64,000 nt of DNA from Isoetes taiwanensis (GCA_021234155.1 JAJEKV010000051.1:4840698-4904697), one strand, 5' to 3'. Positions 44,409 through 55,235 are shown, counted from the stretch's first letter. The notes: a model not told the origin generated them from the letters alone. Numbers and translations: made by a program.

Positions 44409-46343
44409 TTGGCAGCATCCATCTTTGTCAATCACTTTCGATCAATGTTTCCTCCCGTGGCGTGGCTCTTTCGGGAGCTCCCTTTCATTCCACCCGGCCA
44501 TGGTTCCCGTGATCGCTGTTCAACCTCAACATGCCAATCCAGCGGCAGCGGATCTGGTGCCATATCTCGCAAATATCAAGGCCACTTGGCGAATGAGTGC
44601 AACTCCACCAATGGCCCGCCTCATTGTAAAGATGCAACATGTGCAATCATGCCGCCGGAAGAGTGCACTGCGCACTCATCCTACACCTTTCCGCAACAAA
44701 ATGGTTTATCAAGTGCAAACCACACCTCAGCACCAATCGCAATATCGCCAGCGACCACCACTTTGCAGCGCAACCCAATCAACTCTATCGACCAGGGAGC
44801 AACAACGGGGACCCAACACACGCCCTCCTTTTTGATCCTTGGCTTCGCTGTTACCATCGCCAAGAATGGGGTCATACCACCACGGCGTGTCCTCAACTTC
44901 CACAAGTTCAGTGCGGCTTCACGGCACAAATCAGACCACATCGGTCCGCCTCACGGCTTACCAACTCGGATTGCTAATGGCAAACAAGGCCCGCGTCCTG
45001 TTCTTCGAAGCCACCTCGCCCAAGAATCACGCTATCAACCAACTCCTGCCAATCAACCTCAGATAGATCAACAAGCACAGGAAGAAATTTTTCAGGCTCT
45101 TAATCCTCCCGTCCAGCCATCAAATTGGGTTGGTTTGGTTTTACGCCAGACCAGGGCGTCACGTCCCTTAATCATTATTCCTAATGGCACGCAACCTGCC
45201 TTTGCTGTCGACACCATTCCTCATGAAGAAGCAAAAAAGGTTCACTTTGCACCGGACTTGGAGAAACTCATGCCGCATGTTATGCCTAAAGTTCGCCAAA
45301 GCATTTTGAACCTCATGCAAGCTACTGAAGGCCGCACGTTGGCTAATGTTCATGCCACCACTAGAGCTCAACAAAGACAAGAAGCACCTTCCATGTCTCA
45401 ACCTCCATGCTCTCAGCCATATCCAAATATCGCTGCTGAGGTAGACCTACTCAAAGAAGTTGTTGCTTCCTTACCACGCACTCCAGCACCTGTGGATCCC
45501 GCAGATCCTTTTTCTCATGTGCCTCTGGAACTCCAAGAAGAGCTGGCCAAAATCAAAATTCCTCTAAGTCTTGCCACGATTTTGAAACTCTGTCCTGCTC
45601 TCAAGGACCAGTTACCCCTCCCGACTGTTATGGTTGGGGCTGTTGCTACCTCTACACCCACGGTACATGCCACGGTGGGCAATCAACAAATCAATCATGT
45701 TCAAATTGACGGAGGTAGCGCGGTCAATCTCATCACGGATAAACTCTGCAAACAAATGGGCATCAAACAACTCTATCGTGCCCCATATGACATCAAATTG
45801 GCCAATGGCCATATCACGCGACCTCAAGGCGTCACGCCTCTTCTTCACATCAACATTGGTGATCTCAAATTCCCCTTGGAATTTGGTGTTTGGAAGGCTG
45901 GCGAAGATCCAGGTGATTATGAAATGTTGGTCGGCAGACCTTTTCTTCGCCAGGCCAAGAGTATCCATTACTGGGCCACGGATCCGTTAGTCATCACAGA
46001 TGGTCACCTCCATGCCACCATGGACTTGGAAACTGGCAAAATCATTTCCGTCGACAATGCTGAACCCTCTCTCTCCGACACCGATTCTGAGGACGCCCAA
46101 AATATCTATCACGTTCAGGCTCCACCTGCGAGTCTGCCTCTGTCATCCTACCCCGAATATGCTGATCCTTGGGGAGACATGACCCTTGATCAGGACCAGG
46201 CTGTGGCTGCTTTGCTTGACCCTTACCTGGCTCCTTGCAATCGAATTCAACGGGTTGATCACTTTTCAGATGTGGACTCTCCCCGCAGCTCCTCCCGATG
46301 TCCACGCTGTCATGAAGCAACCTCTCGCTTGATGAAACTCTAA
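44409..46343 (+). CDS. gag C-terminus and aspartic protease, gypsy member 2
   Basis: A 644-codon open frame. Residues 1-200 are partly in the wrong frame, because the knuckle region, which reads well in member 1, is damaged (KYQGHLANECNST survives). From about residue 205 the frame is right: EEIFQALNPPVQPSNWVGL, a helical acidic linker, then protease with HVQIDGGSAVNLITDKLC (about 45695-45750) and EMLVGRPFLRQAK. The protease matures the polyprotein. The frame ends with a TAA at 46341-46343, before the RT frame, which starts after further shifts. Confidence 0.8.
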   Translation: MAASIFVNHFRSMFPPVAWLFRELPFIPPGHGSRDRCSTSTCQSSGSGSGAISRKYQGHLANECNSTNGPPHCKDATCAIMPPEECTAHSSYTFPQQNGLSSANHTSAPIAISPATTTLQRNPINSIDQGATTGTQHTPSFLILGFAVTIAKNGVIPPRRVLNFHKFSAASRHKSDHIGPPHGLPTRIANGKQGPRPVLRSHLAQESRYQPTPANQPQIDQQAQEEIFQALNPPVQPSNWVGLVLRQTRASRPLIIIPNGTQPAFAVDTIPHEEAKKVHFAPDLEKLMPHVMPKVRQSILNLMQATEGRTLANVHATTRAQQRQEAPSMSQPPCSQPYPNIAAEVDLLKEVVASLPRTPAPVDPADPFSHVPLELQEELAKIKIPLSLATILKLCPALKDQLPLPTVMVGAVATSTPTVHATVGNQQINHVQIDGGSAVNLITDKLCKQMGIKQLYRAPYDIKLANGHITRPQGVTPLLHINIGDLKFPLEFGVWKAGEDPGDYEMLVGRPFLRQAKSIHYWATDPLVITDGHLHATMDLETGKIISVDNAEPSLSDTDSEDAQNIYHVQAPPASLPLSSYPEYADPWGDMTLDQDQAVAALLDPYLAPCNRIQRVDHFSDVDSPRSSSRCPRCHEATSRLMKL

Positions 46344-46716
46344 GACCCTCTCTTTTTCACCACGCAGAGTGCCACGCATCCTGTTATGCTTCAACCTCCT
46401 CGCTCATATTGTCCAGACACGGTTATCCCCATATTCGCACTCGGCGCCGAGATTGTGGACGTAGGCAACAATCACCGTCCGAATTGCTGCAAATCTTCCG
46501 ACACCCTATCGTAATAGGGCCGGCCACGCTCTTCAAAAAATTCAAACACATTTTCGCCTGGAGCTACAGAGATCTTCGGGGGATCAACAAAACCTTGGGG
46601 GAACTCACCATTCCTACTAAGTCTGATGCACGTCCAGTCTAGCAACGACAGTACCGGCTCAACCCTAATTACCGCGGATCGCGTCAAGGCGAAATTGACA
46701 AACTCCTTGCCGCAGT

Positions 46717-48351
46717 TTGATCTATGAGGTCAAATATTACGAATGGGTGAGCCCCATCGCCATTGCACTCAAACACAATGGTAAGATCCGCGCTTATGTG
46801 GACTACCAAAACTCAATCAGGCCACGGAGCGTGATCATTTTCCACTTCCCTTCACGCACCGTGTTCCGAAGAAGGGTTGCCGGACATGAGATGTACTCCT
46901 TCATGGATGGTTTTTCTGGCTACAATCAGATCTCAATCAAAGAATCTGATCAACTCAAGACTACTTTCACCACCCCGTGGGGCACTTTTGCCTACAAGGT
47001 GGTTCCTTTTGGATTATCAAACTCTCCATCCCTTCAACGTATCATGCTCTCGGTTTTTCATGATTTTATGAAGGAAAATCCCTTCTTGCAAATTTTTCAA
47101 GATGACTTCTCTGCCTACAGTTCCATGGCTGACCATTTGGATAAATTGGAACTCGTCTTTCAGAAATGTGATGAGTCCGGCATTAGTCTCAATCCCGAGA
47201 AATGCACCTTTTGCGTCACTTCAGGTGTTCTATTAGGACATGTGGTCAGCAAAGCAGGTATCACCACGGATCCTGCCAAAATCAGCTGTGTGCTCAAGGC
47301 TCAAGCACCAGCCAATATCAAGGAAACCCGCTCTTTCTTGGGTAAGGTCAATTATTACTCCACTTTCATTCCTGGACTAGCAGCCATTGCAGATCCCATT
47401 CATAAACTCACGGGTGATGAATCCACCTGGGCTTGGAATTCCCAGGCGGATGCTGCTTTCCAACAGTTAAAGCTCTTGCTTACTCAGGCCCCGGTTCTTG
47501 TTCCTCCTCAATGGGACAAGCCCTTTCATGTTCATGTCGATGTCTCGGCGTTTGCTATTGGAGCTGTTCTTTCTCAAGAATATGATGCGCACACTGACAA
47601 ACCAAACAGATATGCCAGCCGGAAACTCAATTCTGTTGAGCGCAACTACTCTGCCACAGAGCGAGAAGCCTTGGGTTTAATCTTTTGCGTCCAACGCTTC
47701 CGTCACTATCTTTTGGGCAGTCAGATCAAATTCTTTGTTGACCACCAGGCACTTCTTTATTTGATCAACAAATCCACGCCCACGGGCCGCATTGCTCGTT
47801 GGGTCCTCCTTCTGCAAGAATTTGCACCTTTTGAAATTGTTCACAAGGCCGGCAAATCTCATGTTGTCCCGGATTATCTTTCACGCATCCACACAGATGA
47901 TCCCTCCACTGGAGTCTCAGACGCCTTTCCTGACGCTCAACTCTTTCTGGTCACGGCAACACCTCATTGGTTTCATGACTTTCAGCAGTATCTCCTCACA
48001 GGCGCTCTTCCACCAGAGGATGCCACGCTCTCTCCAGCCAAGCGCCAATCCCATCGCCATCAATTTCTCCGAGAGGTCCGTGACTACACCATGGTTGCAG
48101 GCCATCTTTACAAAAAGGGTAAGGATACCATCCTTCGACGCTGTGTTCTCCCTCATGAGGTCCCAGATATTGTTCGAGAAGCCCATGAAGGGCTCGGTGG
48201 TGGTCATTTTCATGGTGACACCACGGCACGCAAAATCCTTCTTGCTGGTTATTTTTGGCCCACGCTCTTCAAAGACGCTCACGTCCACACCCGACGCGGT
48301 GATGCTTGCCACCGTGTGGGGCGCCCACGCCCGTGGACGCTCTTCCCTTGA
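46717..48351 (+). CDS. Reverse transcriptase, RNase H and integrase N-terminus, gypsy member 2
   Basis: 544 codons. RT: WVSPIAIALKHNGKIRAYVDY, then YSFMDGFSGYNQISIKE, then VVPFGLSNSP, then LQIFQDDFSAYSS with the catalytic Asp pair at 47101-47106. RNase H: HVHVDVSAFAIGAVLSQ (Asp), SATEREALGLIF (Glu), KFFVDHQALLYLIN (Asp). Tether: KAGKSHVVPDYLSRI. Integrase HHCC domain: EAHEGLGGGHFHGD and RGDACHRVG, in which the first Cys of the CxxC pair is changed to Arg/Gly. The YxDD box has FQDD, with Gln at the usually hydrophobic x position; member 1 has the same. The frame leaves the true reading at about 48310. Confidence 0.9.
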   Translation: MIYEVKYYEWVSPIAIALKHNGKIRAYVDYQNSIRPRSVIIFHFPSRTVFRRRVAGHEMYSFMDGFSGYNQISIKESDQLKTTFTTPWGTFAYKVVPFGLSNSPSLQRIMLSVFHDFMKENPFLQIFQDDFSAYSSMADHLDKLELVFQKCDESGISLNPEKCTFCVTSGVLLGHVVSKAGITTDPAKISCVLKAQAPANIKETRSFLGKVNYYSTFIPGLAAIADPIHKLTGDESTWAWNSQADAAFQQLKLLLTQAPVLVPPQWDKPFHVHVDVSAFAIGAVLSQEYDAHTDKPNRYASRKLNSVERNYSATEREALGLIFCVQRFRHYLLGSQIKFFVDHQALLYLINKSTPTGRIARWVLLLQEFAPFEIVHKAGKSHVVPDYLSRIHTDDPSTGVSDAFPDAQLFLVTATPHWFHDFQQYLLTGALPPEDATLSPAKRQSHRHQFLREVRDYTMVAGHLYKKGKDTILRRCVLPHEVPDIVREAHEGLGGGHFHGDTTARKILLAGYFWPTLFKDAHVHTRRGDACHRVGRPRPWTLFP

Positions 48352-48740
48352 CGCCGGCCGCCACGCCACTTCCTTCAAAGAATGGGGAATGGATTTTGTG
48401 GGACCCATCGATCCTCTGCCGCACACCCGTGCCCGCTACATTCTCGGTTCTCACCGACCACGCTTACCAAATGGGCGAAGCTTGGCGCACTTCCGCACAA
48501 CACCGCGGCCAAAGACAACCAAGGTTATCTATCAACAAATCATCACGCGATTCGGCTGCCCCACGGAGCTGGTCAGTGATCGTGGTGTCCACTTTATCAA
48601 TCATACCATCAAGGAGCTGACGGATTATCTCCTGATACATCATCATAAGAGCACACTATCCTCAAGGGAATGGTTTGGCAGAAAGCACCAACAAAACTCT
48701 GGTCACAATTCTCAAGAAAATTTGTGACGCTTCTCGCACT
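48320..48740 (+). pseudogene. Integrase catalytic core, gypsy member 2, frameshifted
   Basis: In the frame of 47792-48727, EWGMDFVGPIDPL gives the first catalytic Asp, and ITRFGCPTELVSDRGVHFIN gives the second. The Glu comes in the next frame, as GLAESTNKTLVTI at about 48670-48710. The DDE triad is complete but lies in two frames with a further disturbance around 48430-48520. Confidence 0.8.
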
Positions 48741-49283
48741 GACTGGCAAACCAAACTTCCTACTGTTCTATGGGCTTACAATACTTGTTTCAAAATAGCT
48801 ACTGGTCACACTCCTTTCAAATTGGTTTATGGTCAAGAAGCTCTCATGCCTTTTGAGTACATTCTCCCCACTCTCCGTTTTCAACTGGCTACTGCCCATA
48901 ATCCGCCTGCTGCACTCAAAGAAAGGGTTTATCAATTGGAACAGTTGGATGAACTTAGAAGGGATGCTTATATTCGTGTTCTTCATGGACAACGGTTGCA
49001 AAAATCTCTACATGACAAACGTATGAAGACAAAAACATTCAAAGAAGGAGATTTGGTTCTTCTTTATGATTCTCGGTACAAAAATTTTCCGGGTAAGCTT
49101 AAGTTTCGATGGCTTGGCCCTTATCAAATAGTTCAAGTGGTTCAACCCAGCGTTTTCCAGCTGGCTGAGTTAGATGGAACTCCATTACCTAATGGCTTTC
49201 GCCTCAAAACATTTCATACCACAGCAAGTGAAAATCAACAAACAGATACAGTTCAAGACGCAAACACAACAGATAGTGACTAA
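48675..49283 (+). CDS. Integrase C-terminal part, gypsy member 2
   Basis: 202 codons starting inside the core at MAESTNKTLVTILKKICDA (the catalytic Glu is residue 3). WAYNTCFKIATGHTPFKLVY and EALMPFEYILPTLRF follow, both typical of plant gypsy integrases. KTFKEGDLVLLYDSRYKNFP and KLKFRWLGPYQIVQVVQP make the GPY/F-type DNA-binding module. It ends in a Thr/Asp-rich tail with no chromodomain, unlike the host element around it. The stop TAA is at 49281. Confidence 0.88.
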   Translation: MAESTNKTLVTILKKICDASRTDWQTKLPTVLWAYNTCFKIATGHTPFKLVYGQEALMPFEYILPTLRFQLATAHNPPAALKERVYQLEQLDELRRDAYIRVLHGQRLQKSLHDKRMKTKTFKEGDLVLLYDSRYKNFPGKLKFRWLGPYQIVQVVQPSVFQLAELDGTPLPNGFRLKTFHTTASENQQTDTVQDANTTDSD

Positions 49284-49421
49284 AAAGGCGGCATATTATA
49301 TTATAGGTGGAAATTTTTACAAAATGTGGGCACAGCCCAGCTCTTTCCGCTAAGGGCACTGCCCTATATACAAAAACGGGCTCAGAGCCCTATCTACTAA
49401 AAACCTAAGAAGAAAAACCCT

Positions 49422-49673
49422 CTACTCCGGGTTCGGAGCAGAGGTGATGCGGAGGAGGTGGTAGAGGTTCTGCTCAGGGTCCCAGCGAAGGTGCAGAACC
49501 ACCTCCATCCCGTTGGTCTTCGGATCGGGATGTTCACCATCCCGACACACCAGCCATCCATTCTCAAAGCCACGATTGTGGCAGCCGCAGGTCCGCATAA
49601 CCATCTTGCGTAATCCACTCTCGACGGTTAGTGGGCATAGTGCGCTCTCGATCAAACCAAAGAAGCCAGCCAT
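49422..49673 (-). CDS. Antisense ORF between pol and accessory ORF, gypsy member 2
   Basis: On the minus strand a TATA box (GGCTATATAAAGG, 49711-49723) lies about 40-50 bp upstream of an ATG at 49673. The frame gives MAGFFGLIESALCPL, then NRGFENGWLVCRDGEHPDPK, and WDPEQNLYHLLRITSAPNPE. A second frame (49564-49755) gives TMPTNRREWITQDG, which matches TMPTNCQEWITC of member 1, so at least one shift separates the halves. Conservation of TATA, start region and the WDPEQNLYHLL segment in both members supports a real gene of about 100-120 residues. Function unknown. Confidence 0.45.
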   Translation of the reverse strand: MAGFFGLIESALCPLTVESGLRKMVMRTCGCHNRGFENGWLVCRDGEHPDPKTNGMEVVLHLRWDPEQNLYHLLRITSAPNPE

Positions 49674-50214
49674 GCCGAAGCCATTGATGCCTTCGCTTCA
49701 CTCCCCGTTCGCCTTTATATAGCCAACCGAGGAACTCCTTGTCGACGTGGACCAATCACAAAAATCGCCAACGTGTTTTGCAATGCAAGGTTGTTTCTAA
49801 AATGAGAATCTTTTCTCCCCGCCGCATATCTAGCCATGGTACCTTCCGACATTCCTTTTAATGATATCCCACTTCAAGTTGCCGGCATTCAATGCCATTC
49901 CTTCTTTTCATACCCGCAAACATTAATGTGTGTCCTTTGGCCACCAATACATCCGATCATTCTCTCACGCCTCATCTCCACCGTTCATTGCTTCTCCCTT
50001 TGTTGTTCTGGGACTTAGCCAAATTTTGCCTCTCAATCCCTTCCTTGGCATCTTTCGACACTGCACCATCAACGGTTACAGTTTAAGCCCTCATCATACC
50101 CCTTCGCCTCCATTTGCACGCCCTAAACCTTTTAGCCTCTCTGCGCCTTCGTTTAGGTCTTCAGTCCTCGTTCTCGGCTCTCATTGCATCACCGTTCTTT
50201 TCAAGCTCTTTGCC

Positions 50215-53150
50215 ATGGTCGCTCCAAAATTTCCTACACTTCAAGCTCTTTTGCTCCCGTGGAACCGGCTCTTTTCGAAGTCAAGATCTTTCTTGACGCC
50301 CCACTTTCCGTGAAGCCCTTGTTGGCCCCGAATCGCGGTAGCGGTCACGCCGTGAAGCTTTACTTAATTTTCACAAATGGACCTTCCGGCTCCAAATCCC
50401 GACCAGAAGCAGTTCATCGCTCACATCATCAACAACCCGAATGGCTACACTACAGTGGTCGATGGCACCACCATTTCACTGACCCAACACCTAATTTCTG
50501 AGGTATTTCATATCCCTTTGCAGACCCCTTGTTTATCTTGGTCTGCCATACAGGATCTAGATGTCACTGAGTTTGGTGCCCCTGCCTATCACGCAAATGT
50601 GCATCGCCTGACAAATATTGACAAGCCCCATGAAATTTTTGTTAAGTTTCTGTGGCGCAAGTACCTTGGGTATTCTATCAAGAACACCCATATCAATAAG
50701 CCTTTCTATAATATGGTGATCACTGCTACTCGCTCCCAACACCACATTGATTGGCCCCAGTTGTTGTTCTACCGTCTTCTCCAAGAAGTAGACCGCCTTC
50801 GCTGCCACTTCTACCTCTCGAAACTTCGTGGGCGGCCATCTTCAAGCCCTCATCTATCATTACTTTTCTCCCACAAACTCTCATTCTCAAAATTCCACTC
50901 AGCAGTCCCTTCCTAAGACTCACCAAGTTGGCACTTCACGCCCTTCTTCTTCTGGTCATGTCAACCTTCAAAGACACGCATGTCACATCTCCTCCTCCTC
51001 CTCTACGTAAACCAAGCACTCTAGTCCTCATCATGTGTCCCAAACGTCACAAACAAGGCAACAAATGGCTCCACCACCACAAACCCTCGTCGGTTTGTTG
51101 TATCAAGATCGCCAGGATGCTCAAGCCGCTGTTCTAAAGTTACAAGAATCCCAAGAAGCTCTTATGAATGGGGTTCACACGCCCCGACGACGGCCTCGGA
51201 TTCTCACCCGTGACCTTCAAGCCGCAATCGCACAAGTTCAAACTTTGGAAGCCCAACTTCAAGAAAAGCACGGGCTCTTTACAGTGGGCAAGATAGATCT
51301 CAAAAGTGCATAGGATCAGACCAGCCTACTTGCGGATCAACAGCTCAGCTTCAATCCAAATTCAGGACTTATTGGAGCAAAACAAGTCCAAAGCCACCCT
51401 CCTTAGTGACAAGGAGAAAGATATTGCTAAGCTCGACGCCTTGTACTCGAGCTTTGTGACAATTACAAAGACTCAAGTTCAACACCTTACAGAAGGACAC
51501 TCAAATTGCCTCTTTGACGGGCTCAGCTCCATGCGCATTTCTCACCACATCCTCCAAGATCGCCTTTTACGGAGGTTCGTAAACGTAAACTTTGATGACG
51601 CTGAGATTGCCGTGCTCGACTCAATGCTCCCGGGCAATCCTCCTCACAGGTTAACACTTCGAAACGGGTCCGCGGACCACGCCTTCCGTTAGAAAAGGAC
51701 CACAGATCCGCGGACTCAACAACAGCTATAGCACGCTATTCACCGGCCGATGAGGCTCGCACCAAACCGGACGGGCTATATCACAATCGTTAGCAACCTC
51801 GCCTCGTTGATTTCGCCTTCCTTCGCTATCTCGATTATGTGGTTGCCCGCCGCCACCTCTTTCTTCCGGCGGCATGGGGCTGATGGTCCCGCGGATGTTC
51901 CATCTGCGCACCGCAGATTTTCTTCGATTTGGCCGTAACTCTCTATTGAAGACAAAGGTGTCCGATGTGCCCTTTTAGTCTTTGATCTCATTCACCGCTA
52001 AGATCCGGATTTCATCACCTTCGAGTTGTTCAGCCCATGGCTTACATTTTTCATGATTTCTATCCGGGTGATACATGTGAGAGATTTCGGATGGGCCACC
52101 ACGTAACTATCCGGTGACCCCACCCTTCAATGGTTGCTTGGGGATAACAACCCCTACCGGCTGATCATGCTCGCACACACGCTCTTCATCAAGAGTACAT
52201 GCCCGAGCTTGCACATCATTTACCTCTCCGCAAGCGGAAGTGCCGCAACAAATAAGGAAGTATCCGACATCCTCGAAGATCTTCCCTATGCACAAATTTA
52301 TATGCAACACCTCGCCGGTTACAATCAATTACGCCCTCTTCTCGATAGCAAGACAGCCCCCACAGCCGGGATAGCCCTCCCCGCCAACTCTCAACTCTCG
52401 CTCTATCCGGGATCGCGTGGTGTAAAGCTCTTGATCCGCCCTTGTCGCTGAATTCCCGAGCAGGCTCAAGAACCCACGCCCACCCGCATGGTTCCTCCCT
52501 ATGCTTCCCCGGGTGTTCCTCCACTTGTGTTCCCTCGACTTCGATTGGCATCCTCCCCTTTTGGACAAAGGTCATGGATGGCCATGCCGGATGGACTCCA
52601 CCTCGATCTCGACGGATCTCCTTGGGATCCCCGCTTTGTTCGGCCGCCCCATTGGGAGGAGGGTGCCACTCTTGATAACACCACGAATTGGATCTATATT
52701 GCTAATGAGCGTGGTTGGCAACGCCTCGGCGATGCGCTTCCATGGTCTTGACACCTTCTTGCGCGCCGCCACCTCACCGTATCCTTCACCTCCACCTTCA
52801 AGCAGGTTTTGTGCTGCTCTAAAATGCATCTTGATCAGCTCCTTAAATCGGTACGTCCCATTTTTTTATCGCAATCCAATGCCGGGGCCACCGGGCCTTC
52901 GCCTCGACTTGCCTCGCCATAGAATGTCGGGCTTTGTTTCTTCCGCCCATGCCGCCCTTTTGAAGACATGGTGCGATCTTGTTTTCTCATTGATGCTGAT
53001 CCGCCGCCCTTGGGCTCAACACTCTCCTCCCGCTCTTCAACCGCCCCGATCTCATTGCCACTTACCATAATGGTGCCCGTCCTCACCCCCGCGGAGGATC
53101 ACTTTCGGCCGACCGATGGCTTCCCCTTCGTAAAACACTTCCTCCTTTTT
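50215..53150 (+). pseudogene. Long accessory ORF downstream of integrase, gypsy member 2
   Basis: Starts at ATG 50215 (MVAPKFPTLQALL). The best open piece, 50377-50916, has GYTTVVDGTTISLTQHLISE, FGAPAYHANVHRLTNIDKPH, FLWRKYLGYSIKNTHINKPF and IDWPQLLFYRLLQEV. A Ser/Thr/His/Pro linker follows, then a coiled coil at about 51090-51480 (DRQDAQAAVLKLQESQEAL, IAQVQTLEAQLQEKHGLF, IQDLLEQNKSKATLLSDKEK). The C-terminal half has MAYIFHDFYPGD, LEDLPYAQIYMQHLAGYNQL and TLDNTTNWIYIAN. The reading may run into the polypurine tract. The xxLTxxLISExFxIP...INKPFY...IDWP pattern is faintly like the plant-transposon/ATHILA-type ORF domain, a weak by-eye similarity. About 2.9 kb, split by several shifts. Confidence 0.65.
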
Positions 53151-53164
53151 CACCCGGTGTCGTT

Positions 53165-53771
53165 GGTGGGGGAGTGTTAGTCCCGCGGCCTCCCGGCATG
53201 TGACTATTCATGCATACTGACGGACCAGGTCAAGAACAAGGATCCACAGGGCCACCACGGTCAGCCATCAAAGGCTCAGCATAGAAGACCAAGCATCACG
53301 CCAAAAAAAGCCTGCGTCCCGTCCACAAGGCGAGGCTTCAGACAAGTGGACGCCCGCCACCGCCTCGGGCCAAGCCGGGCCAAGGATTCTAGGCACTTCA
53401 AGAGGCACCGCCAATATTCCTCGCAGAAATCGCCTCCTTCCGTGAGTCGGCACCGAGATCGACCGGAGTGTTCATATTGGGCCAAAGGCCATTGTACTAT
53501 ATATATGAGTAGAGCTAGCACATGAGTTTTAGATGAGTTTTGAGTCTTGTCTCTCTTCGCTTCTCTCGATTAAGTAGAGCTCATGTATGTTCATCATTGA
53601 TATCAAGGAAGCTTATCATTTTCCTCTCATTGTTCTCTTTGGTTCTGTTTTCTTCTTCTTGTCCTTTTCTTGCAAATCCCGCGTGACATAGTCCCCCGGA
53701 TTCTCCTGTTAGATCCAAGGGTCCTCACAGAGGGCTGTCTTGCAGGAGTTCCCGAACCCAGACCCCAAACA
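53165..53771 (+). repeat. Polypurine tract and 3' LTR of gypsy member 2
   Basis: GGTGGGGGAG (53165-53174), then the LTR 53175-53771 (597 bp) with its TATA at 53499-53507. Compared with the 5' LTR, differences cluster in its first 300 bp at CAG/CTG-containing positions, while the last 300 bp are nearly unchanged. Confidence 0.9.
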
Positions 53772-53776
53772 CATGG

Positions 53777-54884
53777 AGTTCAAGCACATATGGGCTTAGT
53801 CTCTACAAGAGTGCAAGGACGGATTAAGAAAGAGAAACCTTCAAATATCTTTAAAAGGAAGGTAATCTTTAATAGCAAAGAACAACTATGCGCACCCAAA
53901 GTATAAGAAAAATCTTCCATGACACGCAGTAAGAAAAATCTTCCATGACACGCATAATAGCCCTAATTTCGGCCATGCAAAATTTATAAAGGCTTACTTC
54001 AAGATTAGAAGTAGCTACGTCTAGCCGGGCATGAAGAAGCAGATAATCAGACATATCCAAGAATGTCAGTGGAGCCAGCAGACAAGGGCGGAACAATTTC
54101 GAAGTCCAGAAGTTTTGGAACCTTGGGCGGTGCCAGACGCCAAGTGGGAAATTATCAGCATGGATTTCATAACGGGCCTTCCAAGGGCAACAAGAAGCTT
54201 TGTCGCCTTGAGGGTTGTGGTATATAACTTATAAAAAGGGCACATACTTGCCATGCCACACTATAGACACCGCTTTGGATCTAGCCGTGTGGTCTACACA
54301 AGAGTTCTTTAGGCTGCATGGAATGCACAGGTCGATCATCACCAAAAGAGATCCGAAGTTCTTTAGCGACGTTTAGCAAGTCTTCTTCAACACGAGCTGC
54401 ACCAACTTGTTGATGAGTTTTGCTTATCATTTGCAGTCAAATCGGCAAAGGGACCGCACCAACACAATTTTGGAGAGCACGTTGAGAAACTATGATTGGA
54501 ACAAGGAATCCAAATGGGACGATTACATCCACCTGGTCAATAACATACAATAATATGAAGCAAGAGTCATCGAAGATGTCTCCCCCATGATCAGTTACAG
54601 TTATCAATGCTTGACCCTAGTCATGTGGCATAATCTAGTGCCCAAGGTGGAAGTTTCTCAACGACGACAGCATATGCCGTAGCTTTTGGTAGAAGTGTGA
54701 GAGTATGTTCAACAGCATGGGCACATCTGAAGAGTATAGCAGATAGACATAAAACTCCTCGAGAGTTGTTTGTTGTGAGAGTAGAGTTTGGCTCAAGTAA
54801 AGGTTAAGCAAGGGAAGCTTCGCATCGGCAATTGTAAGAAGCTCGCCCCTAGGTGGGCCGGTCCGTCCAAGATCTTGGAGAAGA
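53777..54884 (+). pseudogene. Integrase relic of the chromodomain element
   Basis: It resumes after the nested gypsy element. 54031-54234 reads MKKQIIRHIQECQWSQQTRAEQ (HHCC part with the second Cys lost) and KWEIISMDFITGLPRATRSF (first catalytic Asp). Further on, in other frames, SIITKRDPKFFSDV (second Asp) and RTNTILESTLRNYDW (Glu) are readable at about 54335-54500. All catalytic residues are still recognisable but the gene is broken by stops. 53777-54000 has no clear coding. Confidence 0.75.
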
Positions 54885-55235
54885 GTGGGCTCTCAAGCCT
54901 ACAAGTTGGATCTTTTGGCCCACCTTAAGGTCTTCCATGTGAGTTTATTGAAAAGGCACGATCCTAACCCTGAGGAGGTTTTGGATACTCCAACTTTGTT
55001 GGAAATGACGGAGGATCAAGTTGAAATTGTGCCTGAATTGCTTCTTGATAAGTCATTCAAGAGGACTAGGTGGTCTCAATTCCTCCAGTATTTAGTCAAG
55101 TGGAGGCACTTGCCCGTGGAAGACGCGACATGGGTATTGAAGCAGGATTTGGAGAAGCAATACCCAGAGTTTAGGAAGGAATTTGATGGGCAAGTTGTCT
55201 CCGATTTGATCGACGCCGACTTGCCAGGAGGTTAG
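54885..55235 (+). pseudogene. Integrase C-terminus with chromodomain
   Basis: 116 codons open to a TAG at 55233. The N-terminal part YKLDLLAHLKVFHVSLLKRHDP is the usual GPY/F-to-linker segment of chromovirus integrases. Residues about 50-105 are the chromodomain: PELLLDKSFKRTRW, then FLQYLVKWRHLPVEDATWVL, then KQYPEF. Chromodomains guide integration by binding modified histone tails. One aromatic-cage position reads as Leu rather than Tyr by eye, but alignment is needed. The start chosen by the open frame (ATG 54885) is internal. Confidence 0.8.

Larger units (their letters stand above)
42733..53771 (+). mobile_element. Ty3/gypsy retrotransposon, full length (member 2 of the 11-kb family)
   Basis: LTRs at 42733-43319 and 53175-53771 start TGTTAG and end CAAACA. 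TSD CATGG is at 42728-42732 and 53772-53776. It is collinear over its whole length with 11684-22777. It is the better preserved member: gag-protease open to 46343, RT-RNase H-integrase N-terminus open over 544 codons, and integrase C-terminus open over 202 codons. It sits inside the RT-to-integrase part of the chromodomain element in the same orientation. Confidence 0.95.
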
